Source: JANWZL01 sp037445185 (GTDB lineage Bacteria; Pseudomonadota; Gammaproteobacteria; Burkholderiales; Thiobacillaceae). From it: a stretch of 18,193 bases of DNA. Made by a program: the position numbers and the translations under genes. Under the pieces are notes generated by a model. That model worked only from the letters and a program-made list of their open reading frames with translations. It was not told the DNA's origin and searched no databases. The stretch spans positions 1 through 18,193 of the forward strand of contig JBBIKZ010000045.1 in NCBI GenBank assembly GCA_037445185.1, read 5' to 3'. Shown one piece after another: positions 1 to 7,293 of this stretch. The first letter of the stretch is position 1. Each line of letters starts with the position of its first letter.

Positions 1-4
1 CATA

Positions 5-46
5 CCGACAGCCGATTACCCGTCGGGGTAACTGGCTGGCCGTCGG
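5..46. repeat. Imperfect inverted repeat / hairpin upstream of the first gene
   Basis: Bases 1-183 hold no gene that I can support. Near the left edge there is an interrupted inverted repeat. Outer arms CCGAC (5-9) and GTCGG (42-46) and AGCC (10-13) with GGCT (34-37) flank a perfect inner stem TTACCC (16-21) / GGGTAA (26-31) with a GTCG loop; four bases (38-41) bulge out on the right. There is no T-tract on either side, so it is not a typical intrinsic terminator. It could be the end of an unseen upstream transcription unit or a structured leader of the flavoprotein gene. The rest of the gap (47-171) shows nothing recognisable. Confidence 0.4.
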
Positions 47-183
47 CATAAGCGCGTATGATGACGCGATCGTGCGTACTGCTTGTACCCCTTCGACGAA
101 GGCAACGCTGCCGGCTTCGCGCCGCGCCACCCTGTGCCGCCATTCCCGCCGCCAACGGCCCCTGATCCAACACCGGAGACGCC

Positions 184-1431
184 ATGAAATGCGTGGATGA
201 CTTCCGCCTGCGCCTGGGCAAGCAGGAGCTGGTGCCCATCGTCATCGGCGGCATGGGTGTGGACATCTCCACCGCCGAGCTGGCCCTGGAAGCGGCCCGT
301 CTCGGCGGCATCGGGCACATCTCCGACGCCATGGTGCCCACCGTGTCGGACCGGCGCTTCAAGACCCGCTATGTCAAGGACAAGCTGCAGCAGTACAAGT
401 ACAACGTCGCCAACTCGGACAAGTCCCTGGTGCAGTTCAATCTGCACCAGCTGGCCGAGGCCACCCGCATGCACGTCGGCCGGACCATGGAGGCCAAGCG
501 CGGCGAGGGGCTGATCTTCATCAACTGCATGGAGAAGCTGACCATGAACGCGGCGCGCGAGACGCTGCGCGTGCGTCTGCGCTCGGCGCTGGACGGCGGC
601 ATAGACGGCATCACCCTGTCGGCGGGGCTGCACCTCAACTCATTCGCCCTGATGGCCGACCACCCCCGCTTCCGCGACGCCAAACTGGGCATCATCGTCT
701 CATCGCTACGCGCCCTGCAGCTTTTCCTGCGCAAGAACGCCCGCCTCGAGCGGCTGCCCGACTACATCATCGTCGAAGGCCCGCTGGCCGGCGGGCACTT
801 GGGCTTCGGCCTGGACGACTGGATGAAGTACGACCTGGCCAGCATCGTCGCGGAAGTGCTCAACTACCTGGAGGCCGAGCACCTCGACATCCCGGTCATC
901 GCGGCCGGGGGTATCTTCACCGGCACGGACGCGGTGAACTTCCTGGAACTAGGTGCCGCCGCCGTGCAAGTGGCCACCCGCTTCACGGTCACCCACGAAT
1001 GCGGCCTGCCGGAGCGGGTCAAGCAGATCTACTTCAAGGCCGAGGAGGAGGACATCGAGGTCAACGGCCTGTCGCCCACCGGCTACCCCATGCGCATGCT
1101 CAAATCGAGTCCAGGTATCGGCGCCGGCATCCGGCCCAACTGCGAGGCCTATGGCTATCTGCTGGACAACGAGGGACGCTGTGCCTACATCGATGCCTAT
1201 AACCGCGAGCTGGCCCGTCACCCCCAGGCGAAGAAGATCTCGGTCAAGGACAAGACCTGTCTGTGCACCCACATGCGCAACTACGACATCTGGACCTGCG
1301 GCGCGTTCACCTACCGGCTCAAGGACACCAGCCGCCGTCTGCCGGACGGCAGCTGGCAGCTGCTGACGGCCGAGCACGTCTTCCGCGACTACCAGTTCAG
1401 CCGCGATCACCAAATCGCCCTGCCGGACTGA
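184..1431 (+). CDS. Nitronate monooxygenase / 2-nitropropane dioxygenase-family flavoprotein
   Basis: 415 aa. FMN-dependent TIM-barrel enzyme of the NPD family (the family that oxidises nitronates such as propionate 3-nitronate and also includes enoyl-reductase-like flavoproteins). Visible signatures: an N-terminal GGMGVDIS strand-loop, the active-site stretch EGPLAGGHLGF starting at residue 198 with the family His at 205, and the FMN-phosphate motif IPVIAAGGIF near residue 239. The start is an ATG with a GGAG Shine-Dalgarno just upstream. The protein is longer than minimal NPD proteins: a C-terminal extension carries a Cys cluster (C359, C361, C372; KTCLCTHM...WTCG) that could bind a metal or form a disulfide. 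It stands alone and is convergent with the next operon. Family is secure; the physiological substrate is not known. Confidence 0.92.
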   Translation: MKCVDDFRLRLGKQELVPIVIGGMGVDISTAELALEAARLGGIGHISDAMVPTVSDRRFKTRYVKDKLQQYKYNVANSDKSLVQFNLHQLAEATRMHVGRTMEAKRGEGLIFINCMEKLTMNAARETLRVRLRSALDGGIDGITLSAGLHLNSFALMADHPRFRDAKLGIIVSSLRALQLFLRKNARLERLPDYIIVEGPLAGGHLGFGLDDWMKYDLASIVAEVLNYLEAEHLDIPVIAAGGIFTGTDAVNFLELGAAAVQVATRFTVTHECGLPERVKQIYFKAEEEDIEVNGLSPTGYPMRMLKSSPGIGAGIRPNCEAYGYLLDNEGRCAYIDAYNRELARHPQAKKISVKDKTCLCTHMRNYDIWTCGAFTYRLKDTSRRLPDGSWQLLTAEHVFRDYQFSRDHQIALPD

Positions 1432-1474
1432 GCGCCGGTGCAGCCTGCCGCGCATGAACAGCGGATCGCTGCCC

Positions 1475-2245
1475 TTACATCCCGGTGAGCACCTGGCCTT
1501 GGCTCAGGGCCGCAATACTGAGCCGCGTCGGCGCGGACGCCAGGATCTCCTGCATGATCTGTGCCTCGCCCCCCGGCTTGAGATGGGTGATCCAGATGCG
1601 CGCCTTGCCGTCGTACCGGGCCAAATCCGGCGCGAGCGTGCGTGGGCAGTAATGCCGGGAGGCATGCGCGATATGCTCCATGTCGTTCGGGAAGGAGGTC
1701 TCGACGATCAGGTGTTCGAGGTCCGACGTCGCTTTGGCGATCTGCCATAGGGCGTCGTGGCTGTCGGTGTCGCCGGAGAAGATCAGGCTGCCGCGGTCGC
1801 CGGTGAGGAGATAGCCCGTCGCGGGCACCGTGTGATGGGCGGGGATGGCGGCGATGCGCCGCGGTCCAAGTGCCACCGTCTCACCCGGCGCAATGGGCGC
1901 ATAGCGCAGGAAGGGCGCCTCCGGCGTCGGGATGCGGGTGAAATCCGGCCACAGCTCCCAATTGAACAGGCTCACCTTGAGCACCTCCACCACCTCGGGC
2001 AGGGCGTGCACCGTGAGTGGCTGCGCACGCTCGCCCGCCACGCTGTCGAGCATGAGCGGCAGGGCGAGGATGTGATCCAGATGGGCGTGCGTGATGAAGA
2101 CGTGATCGATGCGGACGAACGCCGCGCGTGTGAGCTGCGTCACCCCGCTGCCCGCGTCGATGAGCACGTCGTCGTCCACCAGCAGCGCGGTGGTGTGCCT
2201 GCCGTCGCCGATGCCGCCGGAACAACCCAGAACGCGTACCTGCAT
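1475..2245 (-). CDS. Class II cyclic-nucleotide phosphodiesterase-like metallo-hydrolase (MBL fold)
   Basis: 256 aa. Resembles the class II 3',5'-cyclic-nucleotide phosphodiesterases (PDEase_II), which hydrolyse cAMP/cGMP with a di-zinc metallo-beta-lactamase centre. The zinc motif THAHLDH places H53, H55, D57 and H58; further family landmarks are FSGDTDSHDALW, VETSFPN and THLKPG, which supply later metal ligands and the class II hallmark. No signal peptide, so cytoplasmic. The start codon lies only 5 bases after the stop of the adenylate cyclase gene, so the two are almost certainly co-transcribed. The obvious reading is that it degrades the cAMP made by its neighbour. A different MBL substrate cannot be excluded from sequence, but the HLKPG/ETSFPN combination is specific enough to favour a phosphodiesterase. 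Confidence 0.88.
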   Translation of the reverse strand: MQVRVLGCSGGIGDGRHTTALLVDDDVLIDAGSGVTQLTRAAFVRIDHVFITHAHLDHILALPLMLDSVAGERAQPLTVHALPEVVEVLKVSLFNWELWPDFTRIPTPEAPFLRYAPIAPGETVALGPRRIAAIPAHHTVPATGYLLTGDRGSLIFSGDTDSHDALWQIAKATSDLEHLIVETSFPNDMEHIAHASRHYCPRTLAPDLARYDGKARIWITHLKPGGEAQIMQEILASAPTRLSIAALSQGQVLTGM

Positions 2246-2250
2246 GGCGG

Positions 2251-4452
2251 CTATTTGGTGGTGAAGGTGAACACGCCGTCCCAGTCCTCCGGCGGCGGAT
2301 GGTCGCGGAAGTGGGCGATGCGCTCCAGATAGACGTCGTAGAGCTTACGGGCCTCACGCGCACGCAGCGCGAGCAGGCGGGCTTGTGCCTCGTCCCAACG
2401 CCGCGCGTGATAGTCGTGCACCGCCGCCTCGAAGGCCTGGGCCAAGGCCAATCGATCCGCTGGCAGCTCGGCGGTCACGCCGAGGGGCTCAAAGATGGAC
2501 ACCGTCTGCGCCTTGCCCTTGACGCGCACGCGGTCGACGAACATGAAGGCGAGGTCGGGACAGGCCTCGCGCGTGGCCTCGCCGGCCAGGACACCCACCC
2601 CATACTGTTTGGTCAGCCCCTCCAGGCGCGAGGCCAGGTTCACCGCGTCGGCCATGACCGTGTAGGCCATGCGGAACTCGGAGCCCATGTTGCCCACGCT
2701 CATGCGTCCCGTGTTCACGCCCACCCCTATCCGCACTGGCGGCCAACCGCGGGCCTCGAGCATGGGGTTCAACTCGGCGAGCGAGGCCTGCATGGCCAGC
2801 GCCGTGAGCACCCCGTCGCGGGCATGCTGCGCATCGCTCACGGGCGCCCCCCAGAAGGCCATGATGGCGTCCCCGATATACTTGTCGATGGTGCCCTTGC
2901 GCGCCTGGATCAGCCGTGTCATGTGCGTGAGATAGACGTTGAGCATGTCGGCCAGCTGCGAGGCCTCCAAGCCCTCGGAGATGCTGGTGAAGTCGCGGAT
3001 GTCCGAGAACAGCACCGTCATCACCCGCGACTCGCCGCGCAGGCTGTAGCGGGCCGGATCCTTGGCCATCTCGTCGACCAGCTCGGGCGGCACGTACTGG
3101 CCGAACAGCCGCGTGATCTGCGCCTTGGAGCGGGCCTCGACGAAGAAGCCGTAGGACATGTTGAGCACGAAGAGCCCCACCACGGTGATGAGGCTCATGG
3201 CCAGCGGGACCTGCATGTTGAGCGCCGACCAGGCATAGAAGTCCGCCGCCACCAGCAGCCCCGCCAGCACCAGGGTGAGGACCGCGGCCCACAGGGGGGT
3301 GAGCAAGGGCAGCACGGCGGCCAGGACGAGCCCCAGCCCCGCCACCAGGCCGGCCTCGTAGTAGCGCATGCCGACCGGCTCCCACGGGACGGTGCCGTCC
3401 AGGATGCCGGAGATGAGGCTCGCGTGCATCTCCACCCCCGGCAAGGCCTTTTCGGTCGGGGTGACCCGCAGGTCCATGATGCCCGGCGCACTGGAGCCGA
3501 TGAGCACCACCCTGCCCTCCAGCTCGGCCGCCGGGGTCGCCCCCGAGAGCACATCGACGGCTGGGATGTAGCGATAGGCGCCTGGCGCGCGGTAAGGGAT
3601 GAGGGCGCGCGCCTCGGCATCGAGCGGGATGTCGAGCCCCGCCAGGTTCAGGCCGGGCGGGCGCAGTCCCTTGGCGGCCTGCATGCGGGTCGCTTCACTG
3701 CCCATGGCCGCCTGGGCGGTGAGCAAGGCCAGCGAGCCGTAGCAGCGGCCGTCATGCTCGATCAGCACCGGGATGCGCCGCATCACCCCGTCGAAGTCGG
3801 GATGGGCGTTGAAAAAGCCGCCGCCGTGTGCCGTCTCCTGCAAGCTGCGCAGGTTGCCGTGGTAGCTGCCGAGCCGAACCGGCCGCACCCCCACACGATG
3901 CGCCTCGCCACAGTCAAGCACCGGTCTGGGCAGCGCCCCGACCCGTTCCGCCTCGCCGGGCAGCCCGAAGTAATAGCCCAGCACCGTCGGCCCCGTGCCC
4001 AGGGCGGCGGCCAACTGCGCGTCGTAGTCGAGCTTGGGGCGCAGGCGCTCGAGCAGGGCTAGGAAGCCGGCCTCGCCGGCCAGCTCCGTCCTGGCCAGGC
4101 GATCCAGCACCGGCAGGCCCGAGCTCTCATCCGGCTCGGCGAACACCACGTCGAAGCCGATGGCCGCCACACCGTATTGCTCGAACAGGGTGCGCGTGAG
4201 CCGCGCCGTCTTGTCGCGCGACCACGGCCAGCGTCCCACCTCGCGCAGCGACCGCTCGTCGATGTCGACGATGGCGATTCGCTCGTCCATGCCCTGGGCG
4301 CGGAAGAGCCGGATCTTGAGGTCATAGAGGGCGGCCTCGAAGCGATGGATGAAGTAGAGGTCATAGAGCTTGCCGACCTGGCCGAGCAGGACGAGCAGAA
4401 AGAGCAGGCTCAAGCCGAACTGGCCGACGAGCCGACGCGAACGCAGCGTCAC
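2251..4452 (-). CDS. CHASE2-domain adenylate cyclase (class III)
   Basis: 733 aa membrane-anchored cyclase making cAMP from ATP. Order: one N-terminal membrane helix (about 10-28), an extracytoplasmic CHASE2 sensor (about 35-340, with the typical IAIVDIDERSL and RWPWSRD stretches), three C-terminal membrane helices (about 365-440), then a class III cyclase domain (about 475-650). Catalytic residues are visible: metal Asp 484 in FSDIRDFTS, metal Asp 528 in DKYIGDAIMAFWGAP, purine-binding Lys 524 and Thr 598, and transition-state Asn 605 and Arg 609 in NLASR. The Lys/Thr pair favours ATP over GTP. A common Gly is Ala in TVMADAVN (A601). The start is GTG with an AGGGCGGA-type SD, 12 bases after the M48 protease stop. 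A helical tail of about 75 aa follows the catalytic domain. Confidence 0.94.
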   Translation of the reverse strand: MTLRSRRLVGQFGLSLLFLLVLLGQVGKLYDLYFIHRFEAALYDLKIRLFRAQGMDERIAIVDIDERSLREVGRWPWSRDKTARLTRTLFEQYGVAAIGFDVVFAEPDESSGLPVLDRLARTELAGEAGFLALLERLRPKLDYDAQLAAALGTGPTVLGYYFGLPGEAERVGALPRPVLDCGEAHRVGVRPVRLGSYHGNLRSLQETAHGGGFFNAHPDFDGVMRRIPVLIEHDGRCYGSLALLTAQAAMGSEATRMQAAKGLRPPGLNLAGLDIPLDAEARALIPYRAPGAYRYIPAVDVLSGATPAAELEGRVVLIGSSAPGIMDLRVTPTEKALPGVEMHASLISGILDGTVPWEPVGMRYYEAGLVAGLGLVLAAVLPLLTPLWAAVLTLVLAGLLVAADFYAWSALNMQVPLAMSLITVVGLFVLNMSYGFFVEARSKAQITRLFGQYVPPELVDEMAKDPARYSLRGESRVMTVLFSDIRDFTSISEGLEASQLADMLNVYLTHMTRLIQARKGTIDKYIGDAIMAFWGAPVSDAQHARDGVLTALAMQASLAELNPMLEARGWPPVRIGVGVNTGRMSVGNMGSEFRMAYTVMADAVNLASRLEGLTKQYGVGVLAGEATREACPDLAFMFVDRVRVKGKAQTVSIFEPLGVTAELPADRLALAQAFEAAVHDYHARRWDEAQARLLALRAREARKLYDVYLERIAHFRDHPPPEDWDGVFTFTTK

Positions 4453-4464
4453 GCGTCCGCCCTA

Positions 4465-5427
4465 TCAGCGGATGCGGTAGAAGCGACCGGCAAGCGTCTT
4501 GCCCTCGGGCAGGTTGTCGAGACGGCTGCCGACCGCCTCCGACAGCTTGGCGAAGCGGTCGTCCGGGTGCGGGTGGGTCCTGAACAGGAAGGCCACCCGG
4601 CCGCCGGAGGCGGACACGTGGCCGATCTTCTGCAACACCGCGGGCAGGCCATAGGCGTCGTAGCCGGCCCGCGCCGCCAGCACCATGCCGATGCGATCGG
4701 CCTCGTATTCCGCCTCCTTGTCCAGGCCGCGGGCGTAGGCCTCCCAGAAATTGCCCATGAAGTTGCGGGCGATGGCCGAGCCGCCCTCCATCCGCTTGCC
4801 CACCACGGCACCCAGGTCGGCCAAGGCGCGCGTCTGCTGCATCATGCGTAGGTGGTGCTTGCGGATCACGTGTCCGATCTCGTGCCCTAGCACACCGGCG
4901 AGTTCCGCCTCGTTTTCGAGCCGCTTGTACAGCCCTTTGGTGACGAAGATGTAGCCGCCCGGCATGGCGAAGGCGTTGATGTCCTCGCTGTCGATGACGC
5001 CGAAATGCCAGTCCAGGTCCGGGCGTTCGCTCTGCAGGGCGACCCAGCGGCCGACCTGGTTCACATAGCGCTGCAGCTGCTCGTCCCGCACCAGGGGCGC
5101 CGCCCCCAGCAGGCCGCCGGCGACCGTGCGGCCGATGTTGCGCTCCTCCTCCAGGGTCTGCGGCGGTTCGGCGACGAAGGACAATAGGCCGCCGATGAGA
5201 TCGGCCGTGCGCGGCCTGCGCTCGGGCGGCGTCTGCTGTGTCTGCTGCGGCGGCGTGGCCATGGCGGCGGGGGCGGGTTTTTGCTGGCCGGACGATGTGC
5301 TGTCCTGCGCCGGGGCGGGTTGCCGGCCGAGCAGCAGGTCGCGCAGGGCGCGTTCCACCTCCGATGCCTGGGCGATGATGGTGACGGCCGACAAGGCCAG
5401 GACTGCGACGAGGCTGCCTTTCACCAT
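4465..5427 (-). CDS. M48-family zinc metalloprotease, exported
   Basis: 320 aa from an ATG at 5427; a GTG at 5442 would add five residues, but a GGGGGAG ribosome site just upstream favours the ATG. The N-terminus (MVKGSLVAVLALSAVTIIAQASEV) is a signal peptide or anchor. The catalytic zinc site is HEIGH (H182, E183, H186), with the third ligand in EYEADRIG about 60 residues later; the C-terminal THPHPDDRF is the usual M48 end motif. A Gln/Pro/Ala-rich linker (about 40-75) follows the signal. Related periplasmic proteins (BepA, YfgC-like) act in outer-membrane protein quality control. The ATG overlaps the SH3 gene's stop (ATGGTGA), implying translational coupling. The true substrate is unknown. 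Confidence 0.92.
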   Translation of the reverse strand: MVKGSLVAVLALSAVTIIAQASEVERALRDLLLGRQPAPAQDSTSSGQQKPAPAAMATPPQQTQQTPPERRPRTADLIGGLLSFVAEPPQTLEEERNIGRTVAGGLLGAAPLVRDEQLQRYVNQVGRWVALQSERPDLDWHFGVIDSEDINAFAMPGGYIFVTKGLYKRLENEAELAGVLGHEIGHVIRKHHLRMMQQTRALADLGAVVGKRMEGGSAIARNFMGNFWEAYARGLDKEAEYEADRIGMVLAARAGYDAYGLPAVLQKIGHVSASGGRVAFLFRTHPHPDDRFAKLSEAVGSRLDNLPEGKTLAGRFYRIR

Positions 5428-5975
5428 TGCGGCTCCCCCCACGGGCTCGTCTGCCGGTTGTCCTGGGCGGGTGCCGGCAGGTAGTCGATCGACCGCGCGG
5501 CCAGTCCACCTTCCCGGGCAAAGGACTGGGCCTCGCTCCGGCTGACGACGTAACGCTCCAGAAGCTCCACTTCCTGGGCGTTGAAGCGGGCCGCTTTCAA
5601 ATCCTGCTCGCTCAGGCCGCGCACACCGGCGACCGAGACGACCCGTCCGGGATCGGCCTTGCGCGTGCCCAGGCCGATCACCCCGGCCAGCTCCCCACCG
5701 ACGTCGCGCTGGGCGGCTCCGGTGGTGCGCACCGAGAGCATGCGCACCCAGCCCGTCCTGCCGGAGACCCTGATCTGGGTCCAGCCGCCCTGCCGGGCCA
5801 GCACCTCGACGCCGGCCCCCTTGGGCACCTGGGCCGTCACCGCCGCGGTAGTGGAGGCGGCCGCGCGCAACTGGTCGTCGCGGATCATGGTGCCGCTGGC
5901 CGACCAGGCCGGCAAGGCCACCAGCAGCAGGATGCCCAGCACGACTGGGTGTGCGTAGCGAAGCGCATCAGCCAT
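5421..5975 (-). CDS. Exported bacterial SH3-domain protein
   Basis: 184 aa. An N-terminal signal peptide (hydrophobic core about 10-22, possible cleavage near AWSA) is followed by one bacterial SH3 (SH3b) domain at about 30-83; the PKGAGVEVLARQGGWTQIRVSGRTGWVRMLSVR stretch has the usual W...I...GRTGWV pattern (shown here: GGWTQIRVSGRTGWV). The rest (about 95-160) resembles the conserved tail seen with M48 partners: GxGTRK, RGLSEQDLKAA, AREGGL. Bacterial SH3 domains often bind cell-wall peptides. It is the first gene of a four-gene operon and overlaps the protease gene by 7 bases, so the two products may work as a pair in the periplasm. The start ATG has a GGAG site about 8 bases upstream. Confidence 0.85.
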   Translation of the reverse strand: MADALRYAHPVVLGILLLVALPAWSASGTMIRDDQLRAAASTTAAVTAQVPKGAGVEVLARQGGWTQIRVSGRTGWVRMLSVRTTGAAQRDVGGELAGVIGLGTRKADPGRVVSVAGVRGLSEQDLKAARFNAQEVELLERYVVSRSEAQSFAREGGLAARSIDYLPAPAQDNRQTSPWGEPQW

Positions 5976-6061
5976 CCGTCTTCTCCATCGTGTGGCGTCA
6001 TACTACAACATACAACATGCATAAACATCGGCTTGCGACATGGCGGGATTATCATTAGGGC
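5976..6061. promoter_or_regulatory. Divergent promoter region between the SH3/M48/cyclase operon and the Mla-type operon
   Basis: This 86-base gap is the only space between two divergent operons, so it must hold promoters for both. It is clearly more AT-rich than its surroundings and contains a perfect tandem heptamer ACAACAT-ACAACAT (6005-6018) that could be an operator or fall in a promoter. I could not assign convincing -35/-10 pairs on either strand. For the rightward gene only a short AGGG lies close to the ATG at 6062, so its ribosome site is weak. Confidence 0.45.
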
Positions 6062-6856
6062 ATGGCGCAGCCTCAACAGTTCCTCATCCGTGTCGGCGCG
6101 GGCGCCCTCGGCTGGTTCCAGGCCTGGGGCCGCCTGCTCGCCTTCGGCGCGCGCGCCCTGGTCGAGACCTTCACGCCGTCCGTCTACAACAGCGCCACGC
6201 GCTCGGTGGTGGCGAAACAGATCTATTTCACCGCCTGGCAGATCCTGCCCGGCTTCCTCCTCTTCGCCGCGCTGCTCGCCTACGTCATCATCCAGATCGT
6301 GGTGACGACGGCGCGCAACTACGGCCTGTCGGACTTCGCCCTGGAGGTGTCGGTGCGGGTCGTGGTGCTGGAGACCCTGCCGCTGCTCACTGCACTGTTC
6401 ATCGCCCTGCGCTCGGGGGCGGCCATCAACACCGAGGTGGCCCTGATGAACATCAACAACGAGATCCGCGCCCTGGAGGAGGTCGGCGTCGACCCCATGC
6501 GCTTCGAGTTCACCCCCCGGGTGATCGGCGGCGCCATCTCGGTCTATGTACTCACCCTGCTGTCCTGCATCCTCGCCCTCATCCTCGCCTATGTCGCGGT
6601 CTACGGCTTCCAGCCCTGGAGCCTGCCCGACTTCAGCCGCGTCATCGCCAAGATCTTCACCCCCCTGGCCTTGCTCACCCTGTCGGTCAAAAGCCTGCTG
6701 TTCGGTCTGGCGGTGACCCTGATCCCCATCCGGGCCGGGCTCGAGGCACCGCGCATGATGTTCTTCGCCCCCATCGCCGTGTTGCGCGGCATGGTGCGCC
6801 TGTTCTTCGTCATCATGTTCATCGAGGTGGCATCATTGGCACTGGTCTACATGTGA
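6062..6856 (+). CDS. MlaE-family ABC transporter permease
   Basis: 264 aa integral inner-membrane protein of the MlaE/YrbE family, the permease of MCE-type phospholipid transporters that move lipids between the inner and outer membranes. About five hydrophobic segments are visible (near 61-81, 100-118, 160-185, 200-222, 238-263). The family-typical cytoplasmic coupling region is NEIRALEEVGVDPMRFEFTPR (about residues 132-152), which contacts the ATPase in known members; here EIRAL stands where EIDAL is common. The last codons (TAC ATG TGA) overlap the GTG start of the next gene by four bases. The operon with an MCE protein supports lipid transport. It lacks a normal ATPase partner and MlaC/MlaB-type genes in this window. 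Confidence 0.93.
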   Translation: MAQPQQFLIRVGAGALGWFQAWGRLLAFGARALVETFTPSVYNSATRSVVAKQIYFTAWQILPGFLLFAALLAYVIIQIVVTTARNYGLSDFALEVSVRVVVLETLPLLTALFIALRSGAAINTEVALMNINNEIRALEEVGVDPMRFEFTPRVIGGAISVYVLTLLSCILALILAYVAVYGFQPWSLPDFSRVIAKIFTPLALLTLSVKSLLFGLAVTLIPIRAGLEAPRMMFFAPIAVLRGMVRLFFVIMFIEVASLALVYM

Positions 6857-7293
6857 TCTGGCTCGCCGACGCCGCCGAGCGTCGCGCCCTGATCGAGTCT
6901 CTGCCGCAAGCGGCCCTCATCGCCGACGAGCTGCCCCTGCGCGCCAACCTCTCGGTGCTGGAAAACATCGCCATCGTGCCCCAGTACCGCCAGAACCTCT
7001 CCTATGAAGTCGCCGCCGACCAGGCCTGGGCCCTGTTGGCGCGGCTCGAGCAGACCGATTGCGCCTTCAAACGGGATCCGGCCCTGAGCTGTGTCGAGCG
7101 CTTCACTGCCAAATTGTTGCGTGCAGTGATGCTGCAACCGCCTATAATCCTGATCGACCGGCCGGCCCTGCTGCTGCCGGACATCCACTACCCGCCCTTC
7201 CTGGAGACGACCCTGCAGGCCCTGGCGGAAGACATCGACGACTGCCGCATCCTGGATTACGCATGGAACGCGCCCCTGTACGCGCCCCGCTGA
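6853..7293 (+). CDS. Truncated, degenerate ABC ATPase-like protein of the Mla-type operon
   Basis: 146 aa from a GTG at 6853 that overlaps the permease stop (ATGTGA); there is no upstream in-frame space for a full ATPase domain. It lines up with the second half of an MlaF-like ATPase: LSVLENIA (33-40) matches the segment after the Q-loop, LSCVERFTAKLLRAVMLQPP (78-97) matches the signature and its helix, and IILIDRPALLLPD (98-110) matches Walker B and D-loop. Key residues are lost: there is no Walker A (P-loop), LSGGQ reads LSCVE, the catalytic Glu after the Walker B Asp 102 is Arg 103, and no switch His is evident. It should not hydrolyse ATP on its own. The reading frame is intact and overlaps both neighbours, which argues for a retained gene over a decaying one. 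Homology is inferred by eye. Confidence 0.75.
   Translation: MIWLADAAERRALIESLPQAALIADELPLRANLSVLENIAIVPQYRQNLSYEVAADQAWALLARLEQTDCAFKRDPALSCVERFTAKLLRAVMLQPPIILIDRPALLLPDIHYPPFLETTLQALAEDIDDCRILDYAWNAPLYAPR

Noticed and set aside
1459..1471. Short hairpin CAGCG-GAT-CGCTG between convergent genes, as a terminator
   Set aside because: Only a 5-bp stem and no T-run on either side; too weak to call.
2299..4062. Plus-strand frame of 587 codons opposite the cyclase gene
   Set aside because: Low-complexity, His/Arg/Gly-rich translation typical of antisense in high-GC DNA; the cyclase on the minus strand is unambiguous.
6040..6852. First part of a longer plus-strand frame that ends at 7293
   Set aside because: It is out of frame with the MlaE-type permease, is Arg/His/Pro-rich and has no membrane helices; only the part from GTG 6853 looks like protein. 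It therefore does not supply the missing Walker A half of the ATPase.
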